Under the pieces are notes generated by a model. The model made no database searches and was not told where the DNA came from. It saw nothing but the letters and a program-made list of their open reading frames with translations. From an uncultured Bacilli bacterium (lineage in GTDB: Bacteria > Bacillota_I > Bacilli_A > RF39 > UBA660), in the NCBI GenBank assembly GCA_947627145.1, contig CANQUW010000006.1:1-20477 (forward strand): a stretch of 20,477 bases of DNA, given 5' to 3'. Below, one piece after another: positions 18,985-20,477 of this stretch (positions are counted from its first letter, which is position 1; every line of letters begins with the position of its first letter). The position numbers and the translations under genes are program-made.

Positions 18985-20477
18985 ATGAAAAAGAGAAAAA
19001 AGAAATTGAGAAACAATGTTAAGTTTAGTAAGTTAGTTATTCTTTTTTCTCTTTTTTTGTTTGTAGTAATGATTGCAAGACTTACTGAACTTTCACTTTC
19101 TAAAAAGATAGATGGTGTTGATTTGCAAGCACTTGCTAGTAAAAGAACTACTAAGACAGAGGTTCTTACTGCAACACGTGGTAATATATATAGTAATAAT
19201 GGAGATTTACTTGCTCAAAATATAGCGTCGTACAAATTGATTGCGTATTTAGACCCTAAAAGAAGTAAGGGTGAGAAGAAACTTCAACATGTAAAAGATA
19301 AAGAAGGAACTGCTCGTGCTCTTGCACCAATACTTGGTATGGATGAAGCAGAGATTTTAAAATATTTAAATAAAGAAGGAGTATATCAAACTGAGTTTGG
19401 TCCTAAAGGTAAGGGTCTTAATGAGATTACTAAGAATAAAATAGAAGAACTTGATTTACCTGGACTTGATTTTATAGAAAGTTATAAGAGATATTATCCT
19501 AAAGGAGACTTTGCATCATACACTATTGGGTATGCTAAAACAACTGAGGGTGAAGATGGTAAAAGTGTAACTACTGGTGAGATGGGAATTGAGAAAAGTT
19601 ATGATAATATTTTGAAAGGTGAAGATGGGTATGTTACTTATCAAAAAGATTTAAGAGGTTATAAGATTGCTGATACTAGTGAGGATAGAAAAGAAGCGAT
19701 ACAAGGAAAAGATGTTTATTTAACAATAGATAGTAATGTACAATTTTTTGTTGAACAAGCTTTAAAGAATGCTATGGGATTTGGTTTTGAATGGTTTAAT
19801 ATGACTATTGCGGATGCTAAAACTGGTGCTATTCTTGCGACAAGTCAAGTTCCTAGTTTTGATCTTAATGAGAGGAATATGACTAATTATTTGAACTATG
19901 CAGTGTCTAGTCCTTATGAACCTGGTTCTACTATGAAGACTTTTACTTATATGGCCGCAATGGAGAATGGTGTATATAATGGAGAAGAGACTTATAAGTC
20001 AGGAGTTTATGTTACAAGTGATGGTACTGAGATAGGAGACCACAATAGAAATGGTTGGGGTGTAATTAGTTTTGATAGAGGTTATGCTTTATCTAGTAAT
20101 GTTGGTATAATTAATCTTATTAATAGACATATGAATGCTACTATGTTAAGGCTTTATTTTAGAAAGCTTGGTTTTGGTAAGAAGACTGGTGTTCAACTTC
20201 CTTATGAAGAGACTGGGTCTTTGAATTTTAAATATGAAACTGAAGTATTTAATGCAGGATTTGGTCAAGGAATTACGACTACTCCTATGCAAAATATACA
20301 AGCTTTAACATCTCTTACTAATGATGGTATGCTATTAAAACCTTATATTGTATCTAAAATAGTCGATCCAGCAACAGGAGACGTTATTTTTGAAGGTAAA
20401 AGAAAAGAGTTACAAAGAGTAGCGTCTACTCAGACGGTTGAGAAAATGAAACAACTTATGAATGATACTGTTAATGG
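18985..20477 (+). CDS. class B penicillin-binding protein (FtsI/Pbp2B-like), cut by the window end
   Basis: The first 497 codons of a septal peptidoglycan transpeptidase, continuing beyond the window. A lysine/arginine-rich N-terminus and one transmembrane helix (about 17-33) anchor it. A pedestal/dimerisation domain follows, starting around TATRGNIYSNNGDLLA and ending near KDVYLTID. The transpeptidase domain has the active-site SxxK motif STMK with Ser315 and the SxN motif SSN (370-372). The KTG motif is expected past the end; the earlier KKTGVQLP is not it. Three in-frame ATGs occur (18976, 18979, 18985); only 18985 leaves normal spacing (10 nt) from AAGGA. A spoVD-like paralogue is possible, as PASTA domains would lie outside. 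Confidence 0.92.
   Translation, partial: MKKRKKKLRNNVKFSKLVILFSLFLFVVMIARLTELSLSKKIDGVDLQALASKRTTKTEVLTATRGNIYSNNGDLLAQNIASYKLIAYLDPKRSKGEKKLQHVKDKEGTARALAPILGMDEAEILKYLNKEGVYQTEFGPKGKGLNEITKNKIEELDLPGLDFIESYKRYYPKGDFASYTIGYAKTTEGEDGKSVTTGEMGIEKSYDNILKGEDGYVTYQKDLRGYKIADTSEDRKEAIQGKDVYLTIDSNVQFFVEQALKNAMGFGFEWFNMTIADAKTGAILATSQVPSFDLNERNMTNYLNYAVSSPYEPGSTMKTFTYMAAMENGVYNGEETYKSGVYVTSDGTEIGDHNRNGWGVISFDRGYALSSNVGIINLINRHMNATMLRLYFRKLGFGKKTGVQLPYEETGSLNFKYETEVFNAGFGQGITTTPMQNIQALTSLTNDGMLLKPYIVSKIVDPATGDVIFEGKRKELQRVASTQTVEKMKQLMNDTVN

Overview
The window is chromosomal DNA of a very AT-rich, wall-forming, low-GC Firmicute. A gut Bacilli/Erysipelotrichia-like or RF39-like lineage is my guess from style, not a demonstrated placement. 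The evidence is the strong AT bias, the Prp protease encoded between L21 and an L27 with the Firmicutes N-terminal extension, a dcw cluster headed by mraZ-rsmH-ftsL-PBP, and Nudix/winged-helix (NrtR-type) control of NAD genes. TGA is a stop codon at several genes and tryptophan is TGG, so this is the standard bacterial code and not the Mycoplasma code.

Left edge (1-2600). The window opens on the last 75 nt of a group II intron, followed by an IspD/TarI-type cytidylyltransferase. A DUF3800 gene with A-ending codons comes next. After it lies a 568-bp stretch without a protein gene. This stretch holds a small RNA candidate with its own promoter and terminator, a strong terminator, a second promoter leading into an RNA with two mutually exclusive long hairpins, and the promoter of a 109-aa protein made of two helix-turn-helix-like repeats. 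Short direct repeats of the cytidylyltransferase gene's 3' end flank the DUF3800/small-RNA segment, so the region looks like a patchwork of insertions.

NAD operon (2610-10660). One strong promoter drives eight tightly packed genes: pncA, pncB, a Nudix hydrolase, glutamine-dependent nadE, nadD, then three radical SAM genes. PncA-PncB-NadD-NadE form a complete Preiss-Handler route from nicotinamide to NAD. The three radical SAM proteins are translationally coupled to nadD and have no assigned role. The next gene, with its own promoter, encodes an NrtR-type regulator whose Nudix box has decayed.

Ribosomal block (11580-12650). An L21 leader-like RNA precedes rplU, prp and rpmA.

AAA module (12655-15534). 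A 618-aa MoxR/CobS-like AAA ATPase with an unusual N-terminal domain is followed by a 294-aa partner resembling a phage-type protein. Their promoter/operator matches that of the NAD operon at 47 of 49 positions, and the downstream leader motif and ribosome-binding region are also shared. This ATPase pair therefore appears to belong to the NAD regulon, and it is the most interesting candidate system here.

Right edge (15535-20477). A TtcA-like thiolase with a hairpin-rich leader overlaps a class I glutamine amidotransferase (PuuD-like). The division cluster follows: three MraZ operator repeats, mraZ, rsmH, ftsL and a class B penicillin-binding protein cut by the window end.
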